Below are positions 46,463 to 57,720 of a stretch of 64,000 nt of DNA, in pieces. This stretch comes from Gordonia zhaorongruii (lineage in GTDB: Bacteria > Actinomycetota > Actinomycetes > Mycobacteriales > Mycobacteriaceae). A program made the translations under genes and the position numbers. Below the pieces are notes generated by a model. That model was not told where the DNA came from. It saw nothing but the letters and a program-made list of their open reading frames with translations, and did no database searches. Every line of letters begins with the position of its first letter. The first letter of the stretch is position 1. The stretch is taken from assembly GCF_007559005.1 (NCBI RefSeq), contig NZ_CP041763.1:2574463-2638462 (forward strand), read 5' to 3'.

Positions 46463-47203
46463 TCAGAAGGTGCGGTCCCACCGCACCACGGATCGCATGA
46501 TGTCCGGGTACTTCTTCGTCGCATAGCGGAGGTACTCGTCGATGTGATCAGCCATCTCGGCCATCGACGCGGGGGCGTCCCGACTCTCCATCGCCTTGAA
46601 GATCGACTCGTGTGCGGCCAGAGTCGCCTTGCGACGCGACTGCGGAAAGTCGAGTCCGACGATCGTGTTGTTGGTGACCTCGAGCAGGGAGTCGGCGAGG
46701 TACCCGAGCAGCGGATTATCGGTCGACCACGCGATGAGGTCGTGGAACTGCTTGTTCGCCTCCAGAAACAGGTGCCGGTCACCGTTCAAGGAGGCCTTCA
46801 TCTGCTCGACCGTCTCGCCGATCTCGGCGAGACGATCGTCGGAGACGTTGGCAGCAGCCACCTGCGTGATGACGGGTTCGATAGTCAGGCGCGCATCGAA
46901 GATCGCCCTCAAGGGCGCATTGTTCAACTGCATCAGCAAGACGAATGCGCCGGACAGGAAGGACGACGTCGGGGTTTGCAGGACCGGCCCTCCCCGAGGG
47001 CCTGGTTTCATCACGACCACGCCCTGAAACTCCAGCAGACGCAGCGCCTCGCGCAACGTTCCGCGGCCGATCTGATACTTGTCGACCATCAACTTCTCGG
47101 ACGGCAGCAGATCCCCGGGTCCCAACCCCGCGTCATGAGCCTCCTGAACGATGCGCTGGCTGACGAGAACCGCCGCCTTCTGCGTGCGCCCCGGGGCCGT
47201 CAC
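46463..47203 (-). CDS. GntR-family regulator, FadR/FCD subgroup
   Basis: 246 residues from GTG 47203. N-terminal winged helix: LLPSEKLMVDKYQIGRGTLREALRLLE split across residues about 32-60. The C-terminal FCD ligand domain has FDARLTIEPVITQVAA, FHDLIAWST (conserved His) and AAHESIFKAMESRD (second His). Ligand is unknown; FCD proteins usually bind organic acids. It converges with the alcohol dehydrogenase gene and is preceded by a palindrome at 47302. The frame is open to 47278. Confidence 0.88.
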   Translation of the reverse strand: MTAPGRTQKAAVLVSQRIVQEAHDAGLGPGDLLPSEKLMVDKYQIGRGTLREALRLLEFQGVVVMKPGPRGGPVLQTPTSSFLSGAFVLLMQLNNAPLRAIFDARLTIEPVITQVAAANVSDDRLAEIGETVEQMKASLNGDRHLFLEANKQFHDLIAWSTDNPLLGYLADSLLEVTNNTIVGLDFPQSRRKATLAAHESIFKAMESRDAPASMAEMADHIDEYLRYATKKYPDIMRSVVRWDRTF

Positions 47204-47301
47204 GCGACACTCACCGACGGTGCGAACTGAATACTGCCTGTGATCACTCGGAAGGCCCCCACGTTCCCGGCCGGACACTCGGCCGAATCGACATATAGCA
47301 C

Positions 47302-47313
47302 GGTAACGTTACC
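47302..47313. promoter_or_regulatory. 12-base perfect palindrome upstream of gntR
   Basis: GGTAACGTTACC is a perfect palindrome 99-110 bases before the GntR start, in an unusually AT-rich stretch of the gap between tetR and gntR. It is a candidate operator, most simply of the GntR protein itself. Confidence 0.45.
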
Positions 47314-47456
47314 CACTGTTGCGCATAATGCACATCATTACGGTCGTACCGTGGTAGTCCGAGTGCCCGTCTCCGTGTCTGAATCACGAGCCGTGATCGG
47401 ATCGGTCCCGGGCTGCGCACCGGCACGAAACACGTCCGGCACGCTTCCGCCGGCTG

Positions 47457-48056
47457 TCACTGAAGCGCCAGTTTCACCTGTTCCGTCCACGTCGCGACCA
47501 CCTGCGCACGACGACGGGAGTCGTCCGAGAGAGTATCTGCCAAGCCCAGGCCGCGAGCGAGGTCGAGCGTCGCCTGCGCAAGGCGGTGCGCGCGCGGGTC
47601 CTCACCGCTCGGGTCCAGACCGATCAGTGTCATCGCGTGGGCGCCACGCGCGAACTTCTCCTCCAGCGGACGGATGTGCCGGCGCAGGGCCTCATCCGAT
47701 GCAGCCGCCGCCCACACCTGCAGGGCGGCCTTGAACTCGTGCCCGGTGTAGATCGCGACCGCACGGTCGACCACCACGTCGATCCGCTCCGGCCCGTCGG
47801 GAAGCTCGCCGAGGTCGGCCGCAGTGAGCGAGGTGAGATGGGTGAACATCTGTTCCAGAGCTGCGGTGATCAGCAACTCGCGGGTCGGGAAGTGATGCTG
47901 CGCTGCACCTCTGGACACGCCTGCCTGCTCGGCGACCCGCGCAACGGTGGCCGCCGCCCAGCCTTCGTCCGCCAGCACATCGGTGGTCGCGGTCAGCAGA
48001 CGCTCCCGGGTGATCCGGGACCGGTCCTGTTGCGGCTCGCGCACAGGTTGATTCAC
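47457..48056 (-). CDS. TetR-family regulator of the acyl-CoA carboxylase operon
   Basis: 199 residues from GTG 48056, which overlaps the stop of the enoyl-CoA hydratase gene (GTGA). HTH: RERLLTATTDVLADEGWAAA and VARVAEQAGVSRGAAQHHFPTRE. The second half of the HTH (RGAAQHHFPTR) is seen in TetR proteins of leucine/terpene catabolic operons. It is the last gene of the operon and probably represses it by binding the palindrome at 57632, 9.6 kb away at the operon head. That link is inference. Confidence 0.87.
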   Translation of the reverse strand: MNQPVREPQQDRSRITRERLLTATTDVLADEGWAAATVARVAEQAGVSRGAAQHHFPTRELLITAALEQMFTHLTSLTAADLGELPDGPERIDVVVDRAVAIYTGHEFKAALQVWAAAASDEALRRHIRPLEEKFARGAHAMTLIGLDPSGEDPRAHRLAQATLDLARGLGLADTLSDDSRRRAQVVATWTEQVKLALQ

Positions 48057-48850
48057 GACGCACTCATATCCCATTCGGGCTTGCGCTTGGATAAGAAGGC
48101 CGTCATTCCCTCCTGAGCGTCCGCGGAGTCGAAGAGAGCCGCAGACTCCGCGGCGCGCTCCGCCGCCGCATCTGCGAAGGTGGCGCGCAGCGCTGCCGTG
48201 GTGAGTCGCTTCGAAGCAGCCAGGCCCTGCGGCGACGCTTTGCGGATGCCCTCGCAGACCGCCACCAAGTCGGCCGACAGCTCCGACTCCGATTCGAGGG
48301 CACGGGTGATCAGCCCCATCGCCTCCGCCTGAATAGGCCCGAACCTCTCACCCGTCAGAAAATAGCGGCCTGCCCCGCGCGCGGTCATCTTCGGCAGGAG
48401 AACCACCGAGATGATCGACGGCGCCAGCCCCAGCCTCGACTCGGTGAGCGCGAACGTCGCATCCGGGCCGGCGAGAGTGATGTCGGCGGCACCCAGCAGG
48501 CCGAAACCGCCGGCCCGCACGTGACCGTTCGCCACCGCGATGACCGGCTTGTCCATCGTCACCATCGTGTTCATCAGATCGATCATCGCTGCCGCACCCT
48601 GCGCGGTCGCATCCTGCGGACTCAGTCCGCGTCGCACGGCCTCGCCCAGATCTGCTCCCGCACAGAATGTTCCGCCGCTGTGTGTGAGCACCACTGCTCG
48701 TATCTGCGCATCGGTCCCCGCATCCGAGAGAGCATCGCGCAGCTGTCCGACGAGTGCGGCGCTCAGTGCGTTCCGGTTGTTCGGAGAGTCGAGCGTGATC
48801 ACGGCGACGGCCGCGTCGACCTCGGTACGGACCACGGTGTCGTCGGTCAT
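48053..48850 (-). CDS. Enoyl-CoA hydratase/isomerase
   Basis: 265 residues from ATG 48850 with AGGAG upstream. Crotonase fold: VITLDSPNNRNALSAAL near the start, the CoA/oxyanion segments GTFCAGADLGE and ANGHVRAGGFGLLGAADI, and a helical C-terminus. In the context of the carboxylase genes it could hydrate a methylglutaconyl- or geranyl-type CoA; the substrate is not shown by the sequence. Alternative start at 48877. Confidence 0.88.
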   Translation of the reverse strand: MTDDTVVRTEVDAAVAVITLDSPNNRNALSAALVGQLRDALSDAGTDAQIRAVVLTHSGGTFCAGADLGEAVRRGLSPQDATAQGAAAMIDLMNTMVTMDKPVIAVANGHVRAGGFGLLGAADITLAGPDATFALTESRLGLAPSIISVVLLPKMTARGAGRYFLTGERFGPIQAEAMGLITRALESESELSADLVAVCEGIRKASPQGLAASKRLTTAALRATFADAAAERAAESAALFDSADAQEGMTAFLSKRKPEWDMSAS

Positions 48851-48932
48851 CTCAGGCTCCTGCTCGTTGATTCTCATGTGGGTCGAACTCTCGCCGGTCG
48901 AGTGACAACGCCCCGAACGCTGCCATCATCGC

Positions 48933-50090
48933 TCAATACGACTTCGGGAGGCCGAGGCTCGTCTGGGCGACGAAGTTGAGGATCATCTCCCGGCTGACCG
49001 GCGCGATGCGCGTCAACCGCGACAGCGGCAGCATCGCGGCGAGCCCGTACTCGACGCTCAGTCCGTTGCCGCCGAGAGTCTGCACGGCCTGATCGACGAT
49101 CTTCGCAGCGGCCTCACCTGCGGCGTACTTCGCCATATTGGCTGGAACGGCGGCGCCCCAGTCGTCCCCCGCGTCGTACAGAGTGGCCGCCTTCTGCATC
49201 ATCAGCTTGGCCATCTCGAGTTCGATCTTCCCCTGCGCCAACGGATGCGCTATCGCCTGATGCGCACCGATCGGCTGCTTCCACACGGTGCGGTCGTTGG
49301 CGTACTCGACTGCCTTGGCCAGCGCGAATCGTCCCATGCCGACGGCCGACGCGGACGCCATGATCCGCTCCGGGTTGAGGCCGGCGAACAGCTGGGACAG
49401 CGCCGCGTCCTCGGACCCGACGAGCGCATCGGCCGGAAGCCGGACGTCGTCGAGGAACAGCGTGAACTGCTTCTCCGGATTCACCATCTCCATTTCGATC
49501 ACCTGATGCTCGAAACCAGGTGAGTCGGTCGGCACCACGAACAGTGCAGGCTTCAGCCTTCCGGTCGCGGCGTCCTCTGTCCGTGCGACGATCAGCACCG
49601 CCTCCGACTGGTCCACACCGGAGATGAACACCTTGCGGCCGTTGAGGATCCACTCGTCACCGTCCCGGCGCGCGGTGGTCGTGATCTGGTGCGAGTTCGA
49701 TCCGGCATCCGGCTCGGTGATACCGAACGCCATCGTGAACGAGCCGTCGGCCAAACCTGGAATCCAGCGCTGCTTCTGCTCGTCTGTGCCGAAGCGCGCG
49801 ATGATGTTGCCGCAGATGGCGGGCGACACGACCATCATCAGCAACCCGCTGCCACCGGCCGCGAGTTCCTCCATCACGATCGACAGCTCGTACATCCCGG
49901 CGCCGCCGCCGCCGTACTCCTCCGGAAGATTGACGCCGATGAACCCGAGTTCTCCTGCCTCATGCCACAACTCGTCGGTCTTTCGGCCTTCCCGCGCACA
50001 GTCGGTGAAGTACTTCTGCCCGTACTTGGACGCAAGGCGTGCAACGGCGTCCCGTAGCGCGACCTGCTCCTGTGTCTCGGTGAAACTCAT
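48933..50090 (-). CDS. Acyl-CoA dehydrogenase
   Basis: 385 residues. Acyl-CoA dehydrogenase fold: LGFIGVNLPEEYGGGGAG, the FAD/substrate segment TMAFGITEPDAGSNSHQI and the C-terminal helices with YANDRTVWKQPIGAHQAI and GNGLSVEYGLAAMLPLSRL, where the Glu in VEYG may be the catalytic base. Between the carboxylase alpha subunit and the enoyl-CoA hydratase. Branched-chain or terpenoid acyl-CoA is the likely substrate type. Different from its paralogue at 53899. Confidence 0.92.
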   Translation of the reverse strand: MSFTETQEQVALRDAVARLASKYGQKYFTDCAREGRKTDELWHEAGELGFIGVNLPEEYGGGGAGMYELSIVMEELAAGGSGLLMMVVSPAICGNIIARFGTDEQKQRWIPGLADGSFTMAFGITEPDAGSNSHQITTTARRDGDEWILNGRKVFISGVDQSEAVLIVARTEDAATGRLKPALFVVPTDSPGFEHQVIEMEMVNPEKQFTLFLDDVRLPADALVGSEDAALSQLFAGLNPERIMASASAVGMGRFALAKAVEYANDRTVWKQPIGAHQAIAHPLAQGKIELEMAKLMMQKAATLYDAGDDWGAAVPANMAKYAAGEAAAKIVDQAVQTLGGNGLSVEYGLAAMLPLSRLTRIAPVSREMILNFVAQTSLGLPKSY

Positions 50091-50110
50091 GTCACGTTCC
50101 TTCGTTCAGT

Positions 50111-50155
50111 GGCCAGCTGTTCGGTTTCCAGCTGTTCGGTTCTCGACTGTTCAGT
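50111..50155. repeat. 15-base tandem repeat at the carboxylase gene end
   Basis: Three 15-base units beginning GGCCAGCTGTTCGGT (50111), TTCCAGCTGTTCGGT (50126) and TCTCGACTGTTCAGT (50141) between the dehydrogenase and carboxylase genes. The stop codon of the latter (50151-50153) lies in the third unit. Confidence 0.7.
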
Positions 50156-52244
50156 TCTCCGCAGCGGCAGCAGTATCGGGATCGGAGATCACGGCGAGGA
50201 CGTCGCCGACGGACACCTGCCTGCCCGCCTCGACGGCGAGGACTGTCACCACGCCGTCGGCCGGCGCGGAGACGGTGCGCTCCATCTTCATCGCCTCCAA
50301 CCACAGGAGCGGTTGTCCCGCGTGCACGGCATCGCCCTCCGACACCGCGACGCGGATGACCGAACCGGGCATGGGTGCGAGCAGTGATCCCGGCCGCTCC
50401 TGGGCCGAAGGATCGACGAAGCGAGGTTCCCTGCGCAACGCGACCGATGCGCCGGGCCAGTCGACGTTCACCGAGTCTCCGGCCACAGTGATGCCGTACC
50501 GGCGGGTCACGCCGCCGGATACCAGCACCACCTCGTCGGCCGCCGCCGAGAGTGCCACGGTGCCAGGCAGGTCGGGAAGCTCGATCCCGTCCCGCAGGTA
50601 CCGGTAGCGGGCGACGATCTCGTCACCGCTCGCAGTGGTGTACCGCTTGCACTGGTACCCGGACGTCAGGTTCCGCCAGCCGGAAGGCAGGGCGTGCAGC
50701 ACACGTGCCGACGCGCGATTGGCGGCTGCAGCTGCCAGCGCCGCGGCGACTGCCGCCACCTGGGTGGCCGCGCCGTCGGCGAGCGGTGCCGACAACACCT
50801 CGAGGCCGACGGTCTCGAGGTACGCGGTGTCGGTGCGGCCCGACCGGAAGGTCTCGTCGTTCAGGGTGTTCACGAGCATGTCGCGGTTGGTCGCGAGGCC
50901 GTGGATCTTCGCATCCGACAACGCACGGGCGAGCATCGCAGCAGCACGGTCACGTGTCGGCGCCCAAGAGATCACCTTGGCGAGCATCGGGTCGTAGAAA
51001 GTGGAGACCTCGCTGCCGTCGGCGACACCGGAATCGACGCGCACGCCCGGATGGGCGAGCGGCCCGAAGTGCGCATCGGCGGGGAGGTCGATGATGCTCA
51101 CCGTCCCCGACTGCGGCTGCCAGTCCTGCGCCGGGTCCTCGGCGTACAGGCGTGCCTCGATGGAGTGGCCACGCGTCACGGGTTCCTCGGAGGGCAGCCG
51201 CTCGCCCTCGGCGACCCGGATCTGCCACTCGACGAGATCCGTGCCCGTAGTCAACTCGGTCACCGGGTGCTCCACCTGCAGCCGCGTGTTGGTCTCCAGA
51301 AAGAAGAACCGTCCGTTCCCGGCGTCGCCGTAACCATCCGACCCGCTCACTACGTTCCCGGCGTCGCCGTACCCATCCGACCCGCTCACTACGTTCCCGG
51401 CGTCGCCGCCATCAGACGCGGCGAGGAACTCGACCGTCCCCGCACCCGTATAACCGATCGACTCCACCGCGGCTCGAGCCGCCGCGAACAGCCGCTCCCG
51501 CATGTCGCCGCCGATACGCTCCACCAAGGGTGCCGGGGCCTCCTCGATCACCTTCTGGTGCCTGCGCTGGATAGAGCACTCACGTTCGCCGACCGCCCAC
51601 ACCGTTCCGTGCTCGTCGGCCATCACCTGCACCTCGATGTGGTGCCCGGTCTCGATGTACGGCTCACAGAAGACGGTTGGATCGCCGAATGCCGAATCGG
51701 CTTCCCGCCGCGCGGCCGCAACCGCGTCAGGCAGACCACCGAGCTCGCGGACGATGCGCATCCCGCGCCCGCCGCCGCCCGCCGAGGCCTTGATGAGCAG
51801 GGGCAGGTCATCGACGGTCACCGTGTCCGGATCCATGTCCGCGAGCACCGGCACACCGGCCTCGGCCATCAGTTCCTTGGCGTTCACCTTCGATCCCATA
51901 GCGGTGATAGCCGCGGGCGGCGGACCGATCCACACCAGACCCGCATCCCCCACGGCCTGCGCGAACTCAGCGTTCTCCGACAGGAATCCGTAACCGGGAT
52001 GGATCGCGTCGGCGCCTGCAGTCCGCGCCGCGGCGATGATCCGGTCCGCCCGCAGGTAGGTGTCGGCGGAGGTCGAGCCGGGAAGCGCCACCGCCGAATC
52101 GGCTGCATGCACATGCGGCGCATCCGCGTCCGGATCGGAGTAGACGGCCACGGTCGCCAACCCCATGGCCTTGCAGGTCGCGAAGACCCGACATGCGATC
52201 TCGCCGCGGTTGGCGACGAGTACCGACGTGATGTTGCTGCGCAT
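50151..52244 (-). CDS. Acyl-CoA carboxylase biotin carboxylase/BCCP subunit
   Basis: 697 residues, AtuF/LiuD/AccA1-type. Biotin carboxylase domain: VLVANRGEIACRVF, ATP-grasp lid LLIKASAGGGGRGM, HIEVQVMADEHG, RLQVEHPVTELTTG and the C-terminal subdomain. The C-terminal BCCP domain has the biotin site LEAMKMERT. A 13-residue motif (beginning GDAGNVVSGSDGY) is tandemly repeated in front of RFFFLETNTRLQVEH, in a place where family members have a short loop. Start ATG 52244; GTG 52259 overlaps the upstream stop and is an alternative. Confidence 0.9.
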   Translation of the reverse strand: MRSNITSVLVANRGEIACRVFATCKAMGLATVAVYSDPDADAPHVHAADSAVALPGSTSADTYLRADRIIAAARTAGADAIHPGYGFLSENAEFAQAVGDAGLVWIGPPPAAITAMGSKVNAKELMAEAGVPVLADMDPDTVTVDDLPLLIKASAGGGGRGMRIVRELGGLPDAVAAARREADSAFGDPTVFCEPYIETGHHIEVQVMADEHGTVWAVGERECSIQRRHQKVIEEAPAPLVERIGGDMRERLFAAARAAVESIGYTGAGTVEFLAASDGGDAGNVVSGSDGYGDAGNVVSGSDGYGDAGNGRFFFLETNTRLQVEHPVTELTTGTDLVEWQIRVAEGERLPSEEPVTRGHSIEARLYAEDPAQDWQPQSGTVSIIDLPADAHFGPLAHPGVRVDSGVADGSEVSTFYDPMLAKVISWAPTRDRAAAMLARALSDAKIHGLATNRDMLVNTLNDETFRSGRTDTAYLETVGLEVLSAPLADGAATQVAAVAAALAAAAANRASARVLHALPSGWRNLTSGYQCKRYTTASGDEIVARYRYLRDGIELPDLPGTVALSAAADEVVLVSGGVTRRYGITVAGDSVNVDWPGASVALRREPRFVDPSAQERPGSLLAPMPGSVIRVAVSEGDAVHAGQPLLWLEAMKMERTVSAPADGVVTVLAVEAGRQVSVGDVLAVISDPDTAAAAEN
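51315..51407. repeat. 39-base in-frame tandem repeat inside the biotin carboxylase gene
   Basis: Two full 39-base units (51315-51353 and 51354-51392) differing at one base, plus a 15-base partial third (51393-51407). Unit length is 13 codons, so the reading frame is kept. It encodes a Gly/Asn/Ser-rich insert in the biotin carboxylase domain. Confidence 0.88.
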
Positions 52245-52255
52245 TGCCACTGTCC

Positions 52256-53898
<1,643 letters not shown>

Positions 53899-53902
<4 letters not shown>

Positions 53903-55086
53903 TGCTGATACCCCAATCGCTTCGCCGCCAGTCCGGTCAGAATCTCGGTGGTGCCGCCCCCGATACCCAGAATCCGCATGTCCCGGTACTGGCGCTCGAC
54001 TTCGGACTCCCGCATGTAGCCCATTCCGCCGTGCAACTGCACGGCCTGGTTCGCCACCCATTCGCCTGCTTCGACGGCGGTGTTCTTGGCGAAGCAGATC
54101 TCGGCGATCATGTCGTCGCCGGAGCCGATACGGCGTTCGATGACGGCGCGGGTGTAGGTACGGGCCACATCGATCCGGCGTGCCATCTCGGTCACCGTGT
54201 CCTGTACTGACTGCCGCGCGATGAGCGGCTTCCCGAACGTCTCGCGGTCGCGTACCCAGGCCAGGGTCAGGTCGAGGCAGCGCTGTGCGCTCGCGTACGC
54301 CTGCACTGCGAGCGCCGCCCGCTCGGTGACGAAGGCCTGCGCGATCTGGGCGAACCCGGAGTTCTCCGCACCCACCAGGTTCGCGGCCGGTACGCGGGCC
54401 TCGACGAACGACAGTTCCGCAGTGTCCGAGCTGAGCCAGCCCATCTTGTCGAGTCGGCGGGTCACCTCGAAGCCTGGCGTCTCCTTCTCTATCACCAGCA
54501 GCGAGACGCCGCCCGCGCCCGGTCCGCCGGTACGCACCGCGGCCACGACGAAGTCGGCGCGAGCCGCCGAGGTGATGAAAGTCTTGGAACCGTTGACCAC
54601 GTAGTTCTGGTCGCTCCCGCTTCCCTCGAGCGCATCGGCGCCTCGTCTCGCGGTCGTGCGCAGATGGCCCACGTCACTGCCACCGCCCGGCTCGGTGATG
54701 GCGAGGCTGCCGATCATGCGGCCCTGCAAGGTCGGCGTCACCCACCTGGCGATCTGGTCGGGATCGCCGGCTGCGATCAGGTGCGGCAACGCGATTCCGT
54801 TGGTGAACAACGACGCGAACACCCCGCCTGCGCCCCCGCGGTAGTGGAACTCCTCGGCGAGGATCGATCCGTCGATGAGGTCACCACCGGAACCGCCTAT
54901 CTCCTCACTCACTCCGAGTCCGAAGAAGCCGAGCTCGGCAGCCGCGAGGTGGAGCTCACGCGGAATCAGTCCGGTGCGCTCCCATTCGTCCTGATATCCG
55001 AGGATATGGCGGTCGACGAACCCGCCGACCGACTCGCGCAGCGCGAGTCGCTCCGGCGAATCCCAGACGGCGCTTCCGATGGGCAT
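53899..55086 (-). CDS. Acyl-CoA dehydrogenase (AtuD/citronellyl-type context)
   Basis: 395 residues. LGFFGLGVSEEIGGSGG, the FAD segment GSLAITEPGGGSDVGHL, FITSAARADFVVAAVR and a C-terminus with HGGMGYMRESEVERQYRDM and IGGGTTEILTGLAAKRLGYQQ are classical. It directly follows atuA (no gap) and overlaps the carboxyltransferase by 4 bases. In Pseudomonas acyclic-terpene operons dehydrogenases of this type act on citronellyl-CoA; here the substrate is inferred only from context. Confidence 0.92.
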
Positions 55087-56802
55087 CTAGACCTCCTGAC
55101 TGACGGTGATGAATCGTTCGGGGACGTCGACGACGCGGGACCTCAGCCATTCGCCGAGCCCTTTCGCCTGTGGATCGAACCGGACGTTCTCGGCCACGCC
55201 GCGCCCCAGGACCTCTTCGATCACGAAGTTGACCGCCCTCAGGTTGGGAAGCCGATAACGGTGCACGGTCAGCTCGGCGATCTCCGGAAGCAACTGCTTC
55301 AGCCGATCGACGCTGAGAAACTGATCCAGCCAGGTGAACTCGTCGTCGCTCCGCGCCCATAGCCCGATGTTGGCGTTGCCGCCCTTGTCGCCGCTGCGTG
55401 CACCGATGATCTCGCCGATCGGGGCACGACGGGTTGGCCCCTGATCGACGACCGGCCCCGAATCCGGGACGCCCTCGTCGCGCCTCGGTTCAGTGCGCAG
55501 TGGCGACGGTCCGATCACGACCGAGACACCGTCTGATTGGGTCACGCGGTGCTCCACCTGGGCGGCGTCGACGTACGCGGGTTCGAAGACCCCGTACGGC
55601 GCACCGTTGCCGGGTGGGGCGGTCATCGTGAACCCGGGGTAGCTGGCCAGCGCGAGCTCCACGGCCGTGGCGCTGAACGCCCGACCGACGGTGTTCGCAT
55701 CCCGGTCGCGCGCCACGCACCGCAGCAGGGCACTGGCCTGCTCCTCGGTGTCGGCATCGGACCGGTCGAGCCGGGACAGATCCCACACCAGTTCCGCAGG
55801 CTGTATCGGCAGCGCCGCCTCGAACTGCTCGCGGAACAGGTCGGCCTTCTCCTGAATATCCAGTCCGGTCAGCACGACGTCGATCTGATTCCGAGTGCCC
55901 GCAAGATGATTCAGCGACACCTTGAGATCCTTCGGCGGTGCTTCACCCCGTGCGCCGGTGATCGACACCCGATCCGGGCCCTGCTGGCCGAGTTCGATCG
56001 TGTTCAGCAGCGCGGTCGCGTCGGGGTTCAGATACCGCGGCCCCTGCACCTCGTACAGGAGCTGCGCACTGACGGTCCCGACGGTGACCGCACCGCCGGT
56101 CCCCTCGTGCTTGGTGATGACCGACGAACCGTCCGCGGCGACCTCTGCGATCGGGAAGCCGAGGCGTCCCATGGTGATGTCCCGGAAGAACGAGTAGTTG
56201 CCGCCGGTGGCCTGGGTGCCGCATTCGATGACATGACCGGCCACCACCCCGCCGGCGATGGCGTCCAGGTCGTGGTGCTCCCAGGAGAAGGCGGACGCCG
56301 CCGAACCGACGACGAGCGACGCATCGGTGACGCGACCGGTGACCACAACATCGGCTCCCCGATCCAGAGCTGCCTTGATCCCGAACCCGCCGAGGTAGGC
56401 GTTCGCGGTCAGCGGCGCGCCGAGGCCGAGTTCGGCCGCCCGCGGCTGGAGGTCGTCCCCGTTCACGAATGCGACTCGAGCGGCGACGCCGAGCGTGTCC
56501 GCCAACTCTCGCAGCGCGACAGCCAGTCCGTGCGGATTGAGGCCGCCCGCGTTGACGACCACCTTGACGTTCTTGTCGAGCGCGAGGCCGAGACTTCCCT
56601 CCATCTGCCGCAGGAAGGTCTTGGCGTACCCGCGGCTACGATCCTTCATCCGGTCCCTGCCGAGGATGAGCATGGTGAGTTCGGCGAGGTAATCGCCGGT
56701 CAGGTAATCGAGCTCACCGCCGGTGAGCATCTCCTCAACGGCCGAGAAGCGGTCGCCGTAGAAGCCCGACGCGTTGCCGATGCGGACCGGAGTCGGTGTC
56801 AT
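55087..56802 (-). CDS. AtuA-like protein (DUF1446)
   Basis: 571 residues from ATG 56802. The family core is recognisable: IGNASGFYGDRFSAV, GGELDYLTGDYLAELTM, KVVVNAGGLNPHGLA, RGADVVVTGRVTDASLV and ECGTQATGGNYSFF. The C-terminal 120 residues (IGARSGDKGGNANIGLWAR) correspond to the AtuA C-terminal domain that is a separate gene in some bacteria. AtuA is needed for growth on acyclic terpenes in Pseudomonas but its reaction is unknown. The start is 2 bases after the DinB-like gene. Confidence 0.88.
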   Translation of the reverse strand: MTPTPVRIGNASGFYGDRFSAVEEMLTGGELDYLTGDYLAELTMLILGRDRMKDRSRGYAKTFLRQMEGSLGLALDKNVKVVVNAGGLNPHGLAVALRELADTLGVAARVAFVNGDDLQPRAAELGLGAPLTANAYLGGFGIKAALDRGADVVVTGRVTDASLVVGSAASAFSWEHHDLDAIAGGVVAGHVIECGTQATGGNYSFFRDITMGRLGFPIAEVAADGSSVITKHEGTGGAVTVGTVSAQLLYEVQGPRYLNPDATALLNTIELGQQGPDRVSITGARGEAPPKDLKVSLNHLAGTRNQIDVVLTGLDIQEKADLFREQFEAALPIQPAELVWDLSRLDRSDADTEEQASALLRCVARDRDANTVGRAFSATAVELALASYPGFTMTAPPGNGAPYGVFEPAYVDAAQVEHRVTQSDGVSVVIGPSPLRTEPRRDEGVPDSGPVVDQGPTRRAPIGEIIGARSGDKGGNANIGLWARSDDEFTWLDQFLSVDRLKQLLPEIAELTVHRYRLPNLRAVNFVIEEVLGRGVAENVRFDPQAKGLGEWLRSRVVDVPERFITVSQEV

Positions 56803-56804
56803 CT

Positions 56805-57602
56805 TCAGCTGCCTTCCGGTCGGGAGGGGGCCCGTCCTGCGCCGGGCGGGCCGGCGAACACCTGCGCGATGCCGGCCCATGCCTGTGCTCGACCGCCGGT
56901 GAACTCGAGATCGAGGTCGCTGAGATGCCGTCTCTGCGTGACTAGTTCGCAGAAATCGAGCGCCGGGCCCCGGATGACATCCGCCGCGCCGTCCGGTCCC
57001 CACGTCCATGTCTCACCGGATGGGGCGGTGAGTTCGTAGCGGAACGGTTCGGCAGGCGGGGTGAGCCCGTTGACCTGGTACGCGAAATCGCGAGTGCGCA
57101 CCCCGAGGTGCGCCACGTTTCGTAGGCGATCCGTCGGTTCGCGACGGACGCCGAGTCCGTCTGCGACGTCGAGCCCGTGCGCCCACGTCTCCATGATCCG
57201 GGCCGTCGCCATCGACGCAGCCGACATCGGGGGACCGAACCACGGGATCTTGTCGCCATCGGGAACTGCCACCAGAGTCTGAGCGAGTTCGGTGCGAATG
57301 GAACGCCATGCGGCGAGGAGGTCCGCCGGACGCCGTGCCGCTTCGGCTACCGCACCCGCGTCGACGTAACCGCCGGTGTCCCCCGCCGCTTCCGACTGGA
57401 TCGCGGCGAAGCCATCCGGGTTCGTCGCCGCCATCAGCGACATCCGGTCGGTCCACAGCAGATGCCCGATCTGGTGCGCGACCGTCCACCGAGGTGCGGG
57501 TGTGGACATCGCCCAGCCGTCGTCATCCAGGGTCGCTACCAATCGGTCCAACTCACCTGACTCGTCTTCGAGGTCCTTCACCAGCGACACCACAATCGAC
57601 AT
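56805..57602 (-). CDS. DinB-like maleylpyruvate-isomerase-type metal-binding protein
   Basis: 265 residues from ATG 57602. The TIGR03084-type pattern is present: [35 protein letters not shown] with the first His of the DinB metal site, and [20 protein letters not shown] with the second His region. The fold is that of mycothiol-dependent enzymes. First gene of the carboxylase operon, with a perfect palindrome 30-47 bases upstream. Actual activity is unknown. Confidence 0.84.
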   Translation of the reverse strand: MSIVVSLVKDLEDESGELDRLVATLDDDGWAMSTPAPRWTVAHQIGHLLWTDRMSLMAATNPDGFAAIQSEAAGDTGGYVDAGAVAEAARRPADLLAAWRSIRTELAQTLVAVPDGDKIPWFGPPMSAASMATARIMETWAHGLDVADGLGVRREPTDRLRNVAHLGVRTRDFAYQVNGLTPPAEPFRYELTAPSGETWTWGPDGAADVIRGPALDFCELVTQRRHLSDLDLEFTGGRAQAWAGIAQVFAGPPGAGRAPSRPEGS

Positions 57603-57631
57603 ATGCCGAGGGTCACACCGATCGCTGAATA

Positions 57632-57649
57632 AATCAAGCATGCTTGATT
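57632..57649. promoter_or_regulatory. 18-base perfect palindrome, operon operator
   Basis: AATCAAGCATGCTTGATT is a perfect palindrome between the carboxylase operon (start 57602) and the divergent thioesterase gene (start 57721). It is the natural site for the operon's own TetR (gene at 47457). The surrounding 40 bases are much more AT-rich than the neighbourhood. Confidence 0.75.
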
Positions 57650-57720
57650 GTTTAGCTGTTCGCCGCCCTTCTGAAGGGACGTTCTGCAGCTCACAACGAC
57701 GCCACTGATAGACACGACGC

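Noticed and set aside
46254-46481. 75-codon minus-strand frame between the alcohol dehydrogenase and gntR genes
   Set aside because: The translation looks partly protein-like, but it overlaps the end of gntR in another frame, has no clear ribosome site and matches no family I know. It might be a remnant; not enough to call.
46200-46526. 109-codon plus-strand frame after the alcohol dehydrogenase
   Set aside because: It starts inside the terminator hairpin and runs antisense to gntR. No recognisable features.
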